From Lojkania enalia (taxonomy: Eukaryota; Ascomycota; Dothideomycetes; Pleosporales), in the NCBI GenBank assembly GCA_010094045.1, contig ML986673.1, forward strand, positions 1 to 64,000: a stretch of 64,000 nucleotides of DNA, in the 5' to 3' direction. The notes under the pieces are model-generated. The model saw only the letters and a program-made list of their open reading frames with translations, searched no databases and was not told the origin of the DNA. Position 1 is the first letter of the stretch. Every line of letters begins with the position of its first letter. Both the position numbers and the translations under genes were made by a program. Below are positions 51,352 through 63,078 of this stretch, one piece after another.

Positions 51352-53229
51352 ATGCAGTCGGATCGACCGCATCTCTCGATCACCCTTCCGAGGAACTTCA
51401 CATTTCACTACCAAGATGGTCAGCTACCACGGACGCCCGAACCTGATCCGCAATCTGACGACCTTCAACCACCAGCACCGCCGAGACAAACATTGAAGGT
51501 CCGTCGACGTCGTACAGGCTACGCGGCCGACCATGCCGCCAACATCTTTGCGGATGCACTTCCCATTCCGACAATTGAAACGCATGGAACCCATTTGGAC
51601 GATTCTATGGCACTCCCGGCATTGCCTCCAACCATGGACAATGACTTTCTGTCGCCCACTCTCGGTGTAGGCCGCCTTATTCCACCCCCCAAAACACCCG
51701 AGGCGCAGACGAGAGGGGCTAGTTCCTTCACTGAGCAGCGACATTGGTCTGACATGGACCAGGCTAGCCAGAGCGAGAACTCAAGCAGGCCTACCTCGTC
51801 TTCTGGATATTCGGACTCTTCCATTTCCTCAAGAGGTAGCTTTGAATCATTCCCGTCATTTGGCGACAGTTGTACAAGCCCTGAGGAAGAAATGACTGAC
51901 CCTTTCTCTATGTTTTCCCCAGCAGACAAATACCTTGGAATTTCTTCGCCCCTTGCGATCCAGCAACAGCAACTACCTAAGAAGCTTAAGCTCAAAGCTG
52001 CATTCACAGAGGAAATGGACCATCACTTGTGGATGACCTACATGAGATACCTTCAAGACCCGACAGTGACACCGTTTAAAGCGCTCCCCAGCACAGTGCC
52101 GCCCAATGGTGTATGCCACCGGGTTGCCAGGATGGCACGGAAGACCTGGAGGGGATCTCGAGCATCTTCTTACTTTGCCATTGGCCGAGCTTCGTGCTCT
52201 ACCTCTCGATGTGGAACGCCAGACACTGTTAAGCCAGCCAAGAGCGGTAGCAGTACTCCTGTCGCCGGGTCCAACAAACCATTTCTGCGATTCCCATCCG
52301 AAAAGGCAACTCGCAAGCGTCTTCGCCAACTGGCTAAGCAGAAGCCAACGCTTTCCGCTCATTACCAGCGCCTGCTACACCAACGATCGCCATCTCCGCT
52401 TCAATCCTCGCCCCAAGAGCCTCCAGCGCCGCGTAAATTGTCTTCACCGTTCTCCGGAGCGAAAGCCACCTTTTCGACTCATGACATGAACGTTTCTCTA
52501 GCAACCAGTACTGCCGCCTCTATGCAATATGGCAATCCTCTGTCACAGCTAGCGAGTGACACGACACCTCGTCCTGCGGACAATGACTGGTCGAATACTC
52601 GTTCTTTTGCGCACCAAAAATCGCAATCTCTACATATTGGTCTCGGTATTGGCTTAGGAAACATGCTCGGCTCTTCCTTTGCAACTATGTCGCGAATGAC
52701 CGGTGCGAGTCTCAATCAACAGAACGCGCAGACCTGGCATGCTCCGTCTACGCATCCGCCTAGACTCGGATCACCCCTTCAGCTACATTCACCCAGGCCA
52801 ATTTCCCGCGTATTCAAGCGGCGTGCCCTGCACAGCTTTGAAGATCAGGCACGAAATAGAGGGAATAGCTTTGTCGATCAAGTCTTTGGTGCGCCCGCTG
52901 AATCAAGCCATCGACGTGTGAGGAGCCGTGGATTCAGCTTGGGAGACATGGTGGAAGGTGCTCGACGTCTCCCTGTATCTCCGCCAATGCGATCTCCCCA
53001 GGCTAGCCAATTCGCCAACTTGACGGCCCTCTTACAAGATGCCAACGAGCGTTCACCAATGACTGATGTTGTGCATGAGCAAGCTACCATCCGTTTGGGA
53101 TCTCCATTTGCGGGACGGTCGAGCAATACGTTCCCTCGCGCGTCAACCTCTTATGCGTTTGAACCCCCTGCGTCATTCGAACACCGTTTTGCTGGCTTGC
53201 CCAGTGACCCTGATCACCTTCATCTTTAG
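51352..53229 (+). CDS. Large conserved-looking fungal protein, possible regulator (single exon)
   Basis: 625 aa, ATG in good context (GTCAAGATG), no intron. Most of the protein is Ser/Pro-rich and probably disordered. One dense block at residues about 215-265 stands out: FTEEMDHHLWMTYMRYLQDP, then TPFK.LPS..PP.GVCHRVARMARKTW. The spaced tryptophans and basic end resemble a Myb/SANT-like or other small DNA- or protein-binding fold. Other islands are KATRKRLRQLAKQKP (residues about 315-330) and short repeated basic/Ser motifs (RVFKRRALHSFEDQ; RSRGFSLGDMVEGARRLP) near the C terminus, which look like kinase or 14-3-3 targets. The long pyrimidine-rich leader also fits a regulated gene. I do not recognise the family by name; the role as regulator is inference. 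Confidence 0.75.
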   Translation: MQSDRPHLSITLPRNFTFHYQDGQLPRTPEPDPQSDDLQPPAPPRQTLKVRRRRTGYAADHAANIFADALPIPTIETHGTHLDDSMALPALPPTMDNDFLSPTLGVGRLIPPPKTPEAQTRGASSFTEQRHWSDMDQASQSENSSRPTSSSGYSDSSISSRGSFESFPSFGDSCTSPEEEMTDPFSMFSPADKYLGISSPLAIQQQQLPKKLKLKAAFTEEMDHHLWMTYMRYLQDPTVTPFKALPSTVPPNGVCHRVARMARKTWRGSRASSYFAIGRASCSTSRCGTPDTVKPAKSGSSTPVAGSNKPFLRFPSEKATRKRLRQLAKQKPTLSAHYQRLLHQRSPSPLQSSPQEPPAPRKLSSPFSGAKATFSTHDMNVSLATSTAASMQYGNPLSQLASDTTPRPADNDWSNTRSFAHQKSQSLHIGLGIGLGNMLGSSFATMSRMTGASLNQQNAQTWHAPSTHPPRLGSPLQLHSPRPISRVFKRRALHSFEDQARNRGNSFVDQVFGAPAESSHRRVRSRGFSLGDMVEGARRLPVSPPMRSPQASQFANLTALLQDANERSPMTDVVHEQATIRLGSPFAGRSSNTFPRASTSYAFEPPASFEHRFAGLPSDPDHLHL

Positions 53230-55965
53230 GTAGAGGGTTCGCTTCGATTTGTGCATAGATGCTTACCATTGCATCAACGGCGTTGTTCAGTACTGGCTGC
53301 CAAAGCGCGCCAACATTGCATCTTGAGCGGGTGTCTCGGGTCTCCATATCATAAGCATTCTGGCCTCCGGCCTACCATTACCTAAAAGCATCTCCTATGT
53401 TACTGTCAATACTTCCAGTGGCATTCAACCACGGGCCTTGCTCGAACCCGCTGTTCTTAACTTTTTTTTTTTTCGACCACATATCTTCTGACCATCGATG
53501 AATGGGCATTTCTTGGTGTTTTCTTTTCTCCAGACGACGATATGCATATATGCTCGACTGTTTCCCTTGTTTTCCATCATCGGGCGGAAGGTCGCGGAAC
53601 GAATGTGTCGGGCCGAACCTGTTCGGGGCCCTAGACATGGTCGAATAGAATGCCTGGGGACTTTGATGAGCCATGTTCCAAGCGATGTTGATTTCATTCC
53701 GGGTCCAAACTTTGGGTCACACCATTTCACCATGGTTGCATGGCGTACTGCCCGTTGTACATTTCAGGTGCTGTGCCTTGCCCGGCACTATACATTGTTT
53801 ACATTCTGTTTTCCTAGTTTTTTATTTCTTCGACATAATGGGTGGAAGTCCCACTACCATTTTTTCATTTCCTATGTACGTTGCTTGTTGCGTGTGCCGT
53901 TTGTTTTCCTTGGTTACGACGACATGTTTATGACGGATGGGACTGGGATTCTGTGATCGTGGGCCCATACTATGGCGGGGATTTATGTGATGGATGAGCG
54001 GTTCGCCAGAAACCAATGGTCTATGAGTATCATCGAGGTTTGGTGAATGGTTAATCCCTAATCTAGTACTGTGCTGGCTGGCTGGAAGGGGTTTATATGG
54101 TCGGTTTGCGGATCTCGCTAGGGAATAGTAGAGTGCGTAGAGTGGCATGATCAGATAATGGATCGGTTAGATAGTGGATGAATCAAGTGTTGTACAATGA
54201 TGTCAATGTTCAAGAGGTGCGTGTGGCTTTTGATGAGTGATATGTTTTTGAATGAGACGGTGGAATGGAATCTGAGAGACGGCGACAGGAAGATTTTTAT
54301 GGCTAACGGGTTAGTGCAACTTGAGCCCGCGACGAGTTTTTAGACTCGCACGCGCGACAGGAGCGTAGCGAAGAAAAATTCAAACGTTAACCAGGCCATT
54401 ACGTAGCCAGCTGGCCCAGCCCACTCTACGAACCCTTCCCTATGTGCCATGAAGACACGTCTCTTCGCGTAGTGCTTCACGAGCTGCGCGCGAGAAAGAC
54501 GCGGAAAGGTTCTTCGGTGAAGTAAATTTTTGGTGGTGGGTCCAAGTTTGGATCTGGATTAGGCTTTGAGGTTTGGTTCCGAGGTGTGAGGGGGCTAGTG
54601 GGGGACCCACTTACGGTCTTTTTCTTGTTCTTGGTTGGGGTGGGTTGGTGAGATGTTTTACCGTGTGAGAGTTGTGTTGTAGGGTAGGTTAGAAGTGGGT
54701 TGGAGGGACTATCCACCAGCTCATGATTTTTCCCAAAAAAACTTTTCCATATTATATAATGGCAATGGGAATATGGCCCCGGTGATTCAGATGACGTTAC
54801 AGAGTCGGATAGAGCGTTGGGCTAAATGCTGGGAGGGATATAGAATGGCACTAGATATCTTGAAATTCTTTCTATCAAGCCATCCCGTCATAGATAATTC
54901 ATCTAGTCTAGCTAATCGAATATCAGAAATGGTCGAAGAAGTTCACGCAAAAGTTTTATCATCGTGTTCGAAATGGATTTGAGACAGACACGCAGAAGTT
55001 GTTCCCAGTGCACTAGGTAGGAAAAGGAGGGGTTTTCATGTAGAGCAACTGTTCAGCAGAGTCGAGTATTTATTAGTTCTTATACTGGAAGATCTCGGCA
55101 TAGAGACATATAGTTGTGATCAAGGTGCTTCGATATCGGGGATCCAAGTACAAGCACCTATAGAGAAGTATCTTTATTTAGGTCCGCAAAAACATCCGCG
55201 CAGAGAGAAACTCCAGTCCCCATCCTCAAATACACTCCAATTATCCTAGGAAGCAAGCATAATCAATTATTCACCTCGAAGCCCTTCCTATCGCTCTTGG
55301 TTATACCATGCGTCTTGGAATATAATGAATAGTTATGACCTAGCCTATCAAAGTTCTTCCTTTCAATTTTCCTGGTCTGTTTCAAAAGGGTTCCCATTTA
55401 ATTCTACGTCGTTTCTAGGTTTTGTTGTATGATTCCACATAAGTGAGTGTTGCCACACACCTTCATCTGGACACCTATCCTTATATTCAAACAGAAATCT
55501 GACTTGATATCGCAAAGCAGACAATAACTGTTAAAAATCCTATCGGCTGAGCAAATAATTCATTCTAATCACAAGAGCATGCGACCTGCACGCAATGGAC
55601 GCTCGATGACTTATATGGCGGCACAGCAGAGCACAAAGCATCGTGATTTAATTACCTATGATAGATCTAGCTTAACACAAAAGTATACTGTAGCGCGAGT
55701 AAGCAGTCACTCACACGAATCACGCACAATCTACTATACAAGAAGGATTCTAGTATATTGCGAGTCCATGTCACGCTACTGGCAATAGTTAACCACTCCT
55801 GGTTCGGACCGACTCTCCTTATTGGCTTACTGCTGCGATCATATTAAGCAATCTACCGTCCCGCCACAACCGTCACATTCACTTCTATACTTAACACATG
55901 TCAAAACACTATCGAAATGATTACCCAGAGGCTCTGGGAAGCTCTATTTCAATCTCCCATCCAGG
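53230..55965. other. Intergenic (about 2.7 kb)
   Basis: Begins with the 3' region of the large gene. A 152-codon plus-strand frame at 53498-53956 and a 95-codon frame at 54695-54982 lack motifs. A T-run lies at 53463-53473. AT content increases toward the GH6 gene. Confidence 0.45.
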
Positions 55966-57452
55966 ATGAAATTAGTTTCTTTTTTCGCAGCACTTATTGG
56001 ATTGGGTGCTTTTTCGTTAGCGCTCCCGACGACAGAGAATCTCGAAGCACGCCAGGCATGCAACAGCTCAGTAGCTCTAGACGCTAAAAAGAATGTCTGG
56101 CTTAATTACACACTGCATCCGCAAAGTGTATACCGCAAGCAATTTGTAACAGCTACTGAGGCTATTTCGGACAGGGAACTTAAGGATAAGGCGCTGAAAC
56201 TCGTCAATGTTGGAACATTTGTGTGGATGTAAGCTCAAATCGAATTTTAGTGGACCATACAAGCCGGGAAACATAACCGTATTAACCATGTTCTAGAGAA
56301 ACACCAGAAGAGATAGGCAAGCTCATTGAAGCAGTCAAAGACGTCCCATGCAAAAATATCCTTGGTGTAGTCCTCGCCGGACTCCCCTACAATGACTGTC
56401 TTTCGTCAAGAGCACCGCCGATAACAACGCTCTGGGATTACCAATCCCAGTTCATAGATCGTACGAGACTATATCTCCATTATAATTATCATGATAAGTG
56501 TAGCTGATAGGTCTTAGCAATCGTCAAAATCATCAAGACACACCCTAATACCGCCTTTGCACTAATCATTGAACCAAGCGTCATAGCAAACTATCTCCTA
56601 AACCCAGATGACGAAGTCTGCCAGAGGGTTAAGCCGATATGGTATAATAACATTCCACTTGCGCTCAAAAGTCTCAATCTGCCTAATGTGATCCAATACC
56701 TGGATGCCGGCCACGGTGGTATATTCGGACACCAGGATGGCCCCAATTATAATGACCTGAAGAAAGTATCCAAGGAGTTGATCGACACGTGGGAAGCTGC
56801 CTCGCGCCCAGAGCAATTTCGAGGCGTGGCTGTGAATTTTAGGGGGTATAATTCATGGTAAATAGTCCCCTTCTTATTCTACTTTCTCTGCACATTCGGT
56901 TTGCGGATGCGATGAGGCAATGGCGGGAATGTAGTATCCGCAAGCTAAGAGCCTAGGGACCTCTCGCCTGGCGAGATCTTCCCGGATGAATACCCCTGCC
57001 TATGGACTAAAAATAAAGCCCGGAATGAGAAAACCTACCTCTATCTCCTCGAATCGTCGATCCGGAAGGACTACAACTCCACCATGCCCTTCCACAACAT
57101 TATGGACACGACGCGCAGCGGCGTCCAAGGCGTTCGGGATTCATGGGATGATTCATGTAACGTAAATGGCATGGCGTGGGGAATAAAGCCGACAAGTAAT
57201 ACGCTTGATGAGAGGTTGGATGCGTTTGTGTGGGCGACTGAGGGGGGTGTAAGTGATGGAGGGAGTGAGGTTGGGGCGACAGGATATCGGAGTGTTTGTG
57301 CGAATAGGGTGGCGTTTAAGCCAATGCCGGAGAGAGGAATGTTTAGTCAGGCGTATTTTGAAAGTTTATTTAAATGGTGTAGGTATTGTAAAAGAGGTAA
57401 TGAGAATATTTGGAACGCAGGTGTGGAAGGCTTAGAGAGAAGATGTGGCTAA
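55966..57452 (+). CDS. Secreted glycoside hydrolase family 6 protein with altered active site (4 exons)
   Basis: Exons 55966-56228, 56297-56460, 56518-56857, 56957-57452 (introns 68, 57, 99 bp; all GT..AG) give 420 aa. A signal peptide (KLVSFFAALIGLGAFSLA) is followed directly by the catalytic domain, with no cellulose-binding module. GH6 landmarks in order: VGTFVWI (family VPTFVW), LPYNDC at 117-122 (family LPDRDC; Asp121 matches Trichoderma Cel6A Asp175), IIEPSVIAN at 159-167 (family IEPDSLAN), YLDAGHGG, GVAVNFRGYNSW (family GLATNVANYN), IMDTTRSGVQGVRDSW, FVWATEGGVSDG with Asp356 matching Asp401. Two key positions differ: the proton-donor Asp221 is Ser163, and Tyr169 is Ala115. Normal GH6 enzymes cut beta-1,4-glucan by inversion; this one may be inactive, altered in substrate, or a binding protein. 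The frame is intact, so selection may still act on it. Confidence 0.88.
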
Positions 57453-59017
57453 TATGAGATAGATGTATGAATTTAATTTAAGGCAGCACTTTCCCGTGAT
57501 CGGTGGAGAGATTTGTATTTGCATTCCGCACAATGACGGTGGAAATGTGGACTTTGACCTACGAAGGCCGGAAATGAAGCAAATTCCTTCCATGGCCTCT
57601 CATCGCCTCTTATCCCTCGTTTAGCTGATTATCCTTCGTGGAGTACACATATTTGATAACTAGTTAATTTTGCGCCATTCTAGCTCGAACCCTTCGTTAT
57701 AATGCTTGTGCACCCAAAGACCACCGCTTTCGTAGGGCGCCATATATCCTGGATGATCCGGCCCCCAAGGTGTCCGCATTTTCGTTCTTGCATGCAGTGG
57801 ATGCACACTTTGAAATCAAGACACAGAATGAAACAATTGTGCAATGAGTGACATATTATGGTACCGTGTAGAAGAGACTCGGAAAACTGTTCGTTGTGGA
57901 CTAGAAACAGTGCAGCTCAAGGTGTAGTCGTAAATCTTGTTATCAATGAAAGCATGGCGCGATAGGGAAGGGTTTTTATGGCCCTGATGATGGGATATAC
58001 ATGGTGCATTCGACATGACTTCATAGGCGAGGATTCATAGTGTGACAGAATTCAGAATGCTATATGTGCAAATGTGACCTGAATGCAATTCATTGTACTA
58101 AGACTGCCTGTCTGCTCTTGTCCGTAATTTTTGTGTATAGCGTTTGATACCTGCCTTCCTCTTTAGTGAATAATCAGATATTCTAGAGAAAGCCGTCTTC
58201 AATCTCGATCCATCAGTGCCCCAAACCTTACAACAGAGGTCCAAATCCTCTATTATGTCATCTCATAACCTCAGTCACATTTGAAAAATTCCAAATGCCT
58301 CATAGCCGCTCATACCTCATCCGTGTCTCATTCACCAAACAATATACTCCCGCCCCCCTCGCCGTAAGGGCCGCCTCTGTAACCCGTCACACGTTTCTCC
58401 TATTCCATTATAGCTAGCCTGTGTTATCAGGCTTATATAGTCTCGCCACTGCTAGCCTATAGCTAGGCAGGCCCCTTACATTCCTTCAATACATCAATAT
58501 TTGCCTCAGAAATTGCAATCTCTAAATTAGGTATATAGTCCCCGCTCTCCATCAAAGCGTTGCACAAGACTCTCCTTTCTCAGTGCCCAGAAATTTGGCA
58601 GCCGCCCCCCATGCGCCCAAACCATTCTCAGGCCTTTACAATCATGGCCTACATCCTATATCTGTTAACTCTATCTTAAGATGCTTTTCTAAAGGTCTAA
58701 GTATAGCCGGTTTTAGCGTAGAAGATCGGAAATCGTAGATTTAGCGAGAACAGCGAGATGTGGCAGGCTCCCTAATCTCTTAAGAAGCTAAAGAATATAC
58801 CTAGGGAGCATGGAAGGAGTTGTCGATAACTCTTGAATTCGAGAGCCGATGTAACGTATGGGGTATGTTCACTACTGTTTCGGACCACTAGCCTCCTGTT
58901 GTCTCTATAGAAGATCAGTAATATGACTTCCGTATCTTCGAAATACTTGCGGATGCTGGCTTTGGACACTAGTAGACGTGTTTAGCGGTGTAGGATCGGA
59001 CCACTAGGTCTCATGGA
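57453..59017. other. Intergenic with an orphan coding-like segment
   Basis: Minus strand 57777-57661 reads MRTPWGPDHPGYMAPYESGG then WVHKHYNEGFELEWRKIN and a stop; it looks like the end of a gene or its last exon, but upstream sequence gives no continuous frame. The rest of the interval shows nothing. Confidence 0.4.
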
Positions 59018-59620
59018 TTGCATAGTCGCCCCGTGCGGTTCAAATATTTGGGCAGTGTCTCCACGATAGGCTCCTCACCAGCCAGCGCGAGGCTCTTAGA
59101 TGTTTCAAGCAATGTGTTAGATTTAAGGATGCCAATCACATGGGAGTTGGGTGCAAGAGGAAAAAGATGTAGTGAAGAGGAGGTAATATTTTTGACAAGT
59201 CAAATACCTCTCAAACGGGGAATGCGTATCATGCACCTGGGATATCTCCGATCAGCAAACAAGGAACGCTCTATGAATGTCAATACATCCGTTGCCAGCA
59301 TGAGTTTAGGCATAACTTTTCAATATGTATTCATCGAAACGGAGGAGTCAGGAAATGCCAATCATCTTGGATTGGCGCGTTTGAGAGATTTTAGAGGATT
59401 ATTTTGTAATATTTTCCTAAACCTGGCTGAGAGCCGTTCCAAGTCTGTGATTCACCGAGACGAGGAACTTGACTACAATATCAACCCTGATAACTACAAG
59501 TCCTAATTAAATGTGCCTGCATATGTCGCGTATCAGGCAGCATCAATTGCTGAGGCAAATATTGATGTATTGAAGGAGACTAAGTGGCCTGCCTGGCCAG
59601 AGGCTAGCAGTGGCAAGACT
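59018..59620 (+). pseudogene. Unknown coding remnant
   Basis: A 162-codon open frame (59018-59506) lacks a convincing ATG at its start (it opens with TTG). After its stop codon the same frame continues protein-like (NVPAYVAYQAASIAEANIDV, then KETKWPAWPEASSGK) to about 59620, suggesting a longer gene broken by a stop, or a missed intron. The last part before the stop (HRDEELDYNINPDNYKS) is the best-looking segment. No family recognised. Confidence 0.35.
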
Positions 59621-59899
59621 ATATAAGCCTAATGAAATAGGCTAGCTATAATAGGATAGTAGAAACACGTGACAGCACAGATATGAATGCAAGCCTGGAA
59701 CGTACTAAGTTAGAGGCAGCATCAGGCGCATTTCTGATCGCCCAAAAACTCATCAGCTCCAAAAGACAACAGCCCGACTAAATTTTTGCTGGTGTGTGGA
59801 TCATGAGAGTAGATTAATTGACAAGAAACACTAATCGTTCCCCTCTCTCTTTCAGCTATGTTCAGGGTCTAGCTCTTGAGGTTTATGATACAGCTTGCT

Positions 59900-61132
59900 T
59901 CATCTAGGATCATGGATGCCTTTATGTGAGTCGACTGTTACCTCTTCGTGGATCTGGAATGAACATGTGTCTTTCAATTGATCCCAATCTATCAGTTTCA
60001 ATAATTGGTTGTTCAAAGTCTCCTCAGGATCCCATGAGCTCATGATGAGAAGTTTCAAATAGAGCGGGATAATCGTAGCTAGCGTTTCCGAAAGAAAAAA
60101 GGAATCGCCTCCAGATTCTGCTTCATGGGCCAGGGTAGAGAGATACGTCCCATAATATTGAAGCTTGGGAAAGTGATGCAATGAAAGCACTGGCTTGTAT
60201 AGCAAGCCCACCACATACAAACCATAAAGACCAAAGAGCCCGAGATTGTCTTTTGGATATTCATAGCCTGGATGTAAATAAGTATTTGTGCAGCTACGCT
60301 TAAATCCCAGGCATAATCGAACATGACATGGAAGCGCCGCAAAGCTTTGGGCCTGCTAAGGAAAAACGCCAGAGCTCGGAACAATAGCCTTTCACAAATA
60401 AAATAAGGAGTTCTGTAGTGGGGAAGCACGCGGACGACAACGCAACAGATGCTTGTAGTCTCCCAGGCATAGCCGTGCTGTGTAGAGAACTCGTAGTGTG
60501 GGGGTCTGTAGAAGGTAGAACAGGTCAGCGCTCAATGCTCTATTTGGTAAGTCGGCCTCGTCTGCGAGCCTAATCTCTAATTTTTGAATTGGAACCCGTG
60601 GAATAAAAGAACCTTTGAGGACAGTCTAACGCTTGAAATAACTCAAGGGTTTTCCTAGGAAGGATTTCCCCATTCCAATTACGGAATTGAATATAAAATA
60701 TATTTTGCTCGGGATAAGGAGGATGTAGGTACATAATATGCTATGACCTGCGCGCATTAAGTGTGGCATTAATCTCAGCTATATCGAAGCATGTTATGCC
60801 TGCAAAGCTGCGACAAGCACCAAGATATCTTGGGAGCGTTTAAGCAGTAAGGACATGGAAAGAGAGAGGACGGAGGCGCAGGTAATATCGAAATATTCTT
60901 CTGGAGAACGCATAGCATTTTTCGGAAGAGCTCGCTTTTGGCTATTCAAAAGCTTGAGAAGCCGTGGTCGACGCCGCTGTCCTTGGTCTGTAGTGTCTCC
61001 GCCATTTAGAACACACAGAGCTATGGCTTTAAAGAGATTGCAACGCTCCGAATGTTCGATCAAATATTGCAGTAGGATCTTCGGGAGGTTGCAGGGGGGA
61101 TGCTCGTCCTTCCAATAGAGACGTGGCCACAA
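59900..61132 (-). pseudogene. Decayed unknown gene
   Basis: Successive minus-strand frames join into one protein-like reading: 61132-60794 (NLPKILLQYLIEHSERCNLF, LCVLNGGDTTDQGQRRRPR), about 60580-60440 (LADEADLPNRALSADLFYLL, ARLCLGDYKHLLR), 60429-60250 (RLLFRALAFFLSRPKALRRF, YAWDLSVAAQILIYIQAMN) and 60220-59900 (LHHFPKLQYYGTYLSTLAHE, LLKLIDWDQLKDTC). Each step needs a frame change, so the gene is probably dead, though one or two introns could explain some steps. Leucine-rich and helical; no family recognised. Confidence 0.45.
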
Positions 61133-63078
61133 TATATGCAGTGATTCATATACAAAGAATAATTTCTTCTATACCACATTGCCTAATTGGCATGATGTTA
61201 AATACAGGCTCAGGATACCTTTTTTTCTTTTCAATATATTCCATGATTGTCAACAGTCTCTCGATCGGCAGGTCCTCCGAGGCAACTCTGCGCGTCTAAT
61301 TGCCTTGGGTCACATAAATATGCGCTGGGTGCCTAAACATAGCTAAGGGATGGAAAATTACCTCATGAATGCCCTTCACCACGACAGTTACGTCCACCGA
61401 GGCGAGGATACTAGGGTGTGAAATGAAAAGAGTCTAGGGTTGAAGCTCTGGCCATTAGCTGCGAGCACCACGGCTGAACGTAGAGATGTAGGTCATGACT
61501 TAGGAAGCCACTTTGAAAATGTGAATAGCTGAAGAGGCCGATTATGTGGGGAGCCTGCGCCCAGCGCCGATGGCTTCGCGACGGCGGCCACCGAACAGTG
61601 TTAGTTATGAGTGCAAGTTTATAGACCCATAATTAAATTGCATGCCCAAAAACTCGAATACACAGCACGACGGAGTGGTTTGCACCAACTTTGTGCCGGT
61701 TACGAAGGCCTGCTTATTAAGTTGCTTCAACATGTCCTAATCAACCTGATAAAGACCGTCTATCTTTGAACTCACAACGACCAGGTAACGTCAAACAGGC
61801 AAACACTTGTACATCTTTCCCATCCGTGCACTGTCAAGCATTGCAATCCACACCGCCATTTCTAGGCATAAAGGTACGTATAACACAGCATTTGTAGCCA
61901 TAGAAATAAGCAATTCACTACCGAGCTAGAATAAATCTAAAGGGACGAGCATAAAAGCAACAACATATCCCGCAAAATTGAACCGTAGACCTCTGAGTGA
62001 GCTCACTTAACTTGAAATAATGAACGGGATTGCTGGTGAAATGCTGGACTTATATTTGGGATATAATTTAGGTCATATGAGATGTAGAGCGCGGCGGTAT
62101 ATGGTAGGCACAAAGTCTATCGTAATGTGAGGATAGCCTAGGGATGCTGCTCTAATCTATATAGTTTCAATAGTTGCTGAACTTTCCTGACTTCTCAAAA
62201 GTCTCGCAGACTTACCAAGAATTGCTACCTTAAGGTGGGTATTAGGGACGTGATCTGGTTCGAACTCTAGTTACGGGGAATTCTTATTGGCGAGCGCGGT
62301 CAGACTAGTAGTGCCTTTGAATATTTCTTGTATTCTTCACGTTTTCTACGTAGACTACCGGAAACTGGAGTGTGAACTTGCTGGCTTCAGCTCTGCTTCA
62401 AATCTCCTACTATGAAGCTGTCTTGTTGCAGAGCATGGGTGTATATCTGGATAGATTTCGGTCTGACTTAAGTAGACTAAGCAGCTACATGTAGAATGCC
62501 TAGGGGTACTCTCTAGCCTCCGAACTCAACCCCATAGCCAGATCACGTGCCCATATCTCACATTTCAATATTGGCGTGCTTCATCTCCCTTCCAAAAGCA
62601 TGATCTCGTCCCAAACTCCATGTTCATGCTCTTACGCAGTCCAGGGAGACGAAGATTCCCACTGTGCACATCTACGCGACATCAAAAGTAGGGTGGGATA
62701 TAACACAACTAGTGTACAAAGAGATGCGGAATAGGAACAAGGAAATTGGAATATTCGTTGCAATTGCGGAGGTATATCTTCCCGAAATAGTAATACGAAA
62801 ATAAACATGGGGTATCCCGGAGTAAATCGGTTGTGTGTATCCCCAACAACCGGAAAGGGGTCGCGTTTCTGAGGAATGCGATGGATACTACGAAGGGATA
62901 GTCGTACATGAGGGAGGACAGACGCAATTTATCTAATATCTGGAATAGTCACGGTGTTAGCCCCAATCCAAGCTTTAGAAAAACCGCTACATCCGACACT
63001 CCTCCCTCATCCAAACACAACGTTGGGTTGGATTACCCCCTCGGCGCAATTCTTTCGACACCAAAGACATTGAATGGC
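61133..63078. other. Intergenic (about 1.9 kb)
   Basis: No gene, repeat or RNA recognised; flanked by a decayed gene and the 3' end of the right-edge gene. Confidence 0.5.

Noticed and set aside
53498..53956. 152-codon plus-strand ORF
   Set aside because: Lies in the 3' region of the large gene, Phe/Cys-rich from T-rich sequence, with no motif.
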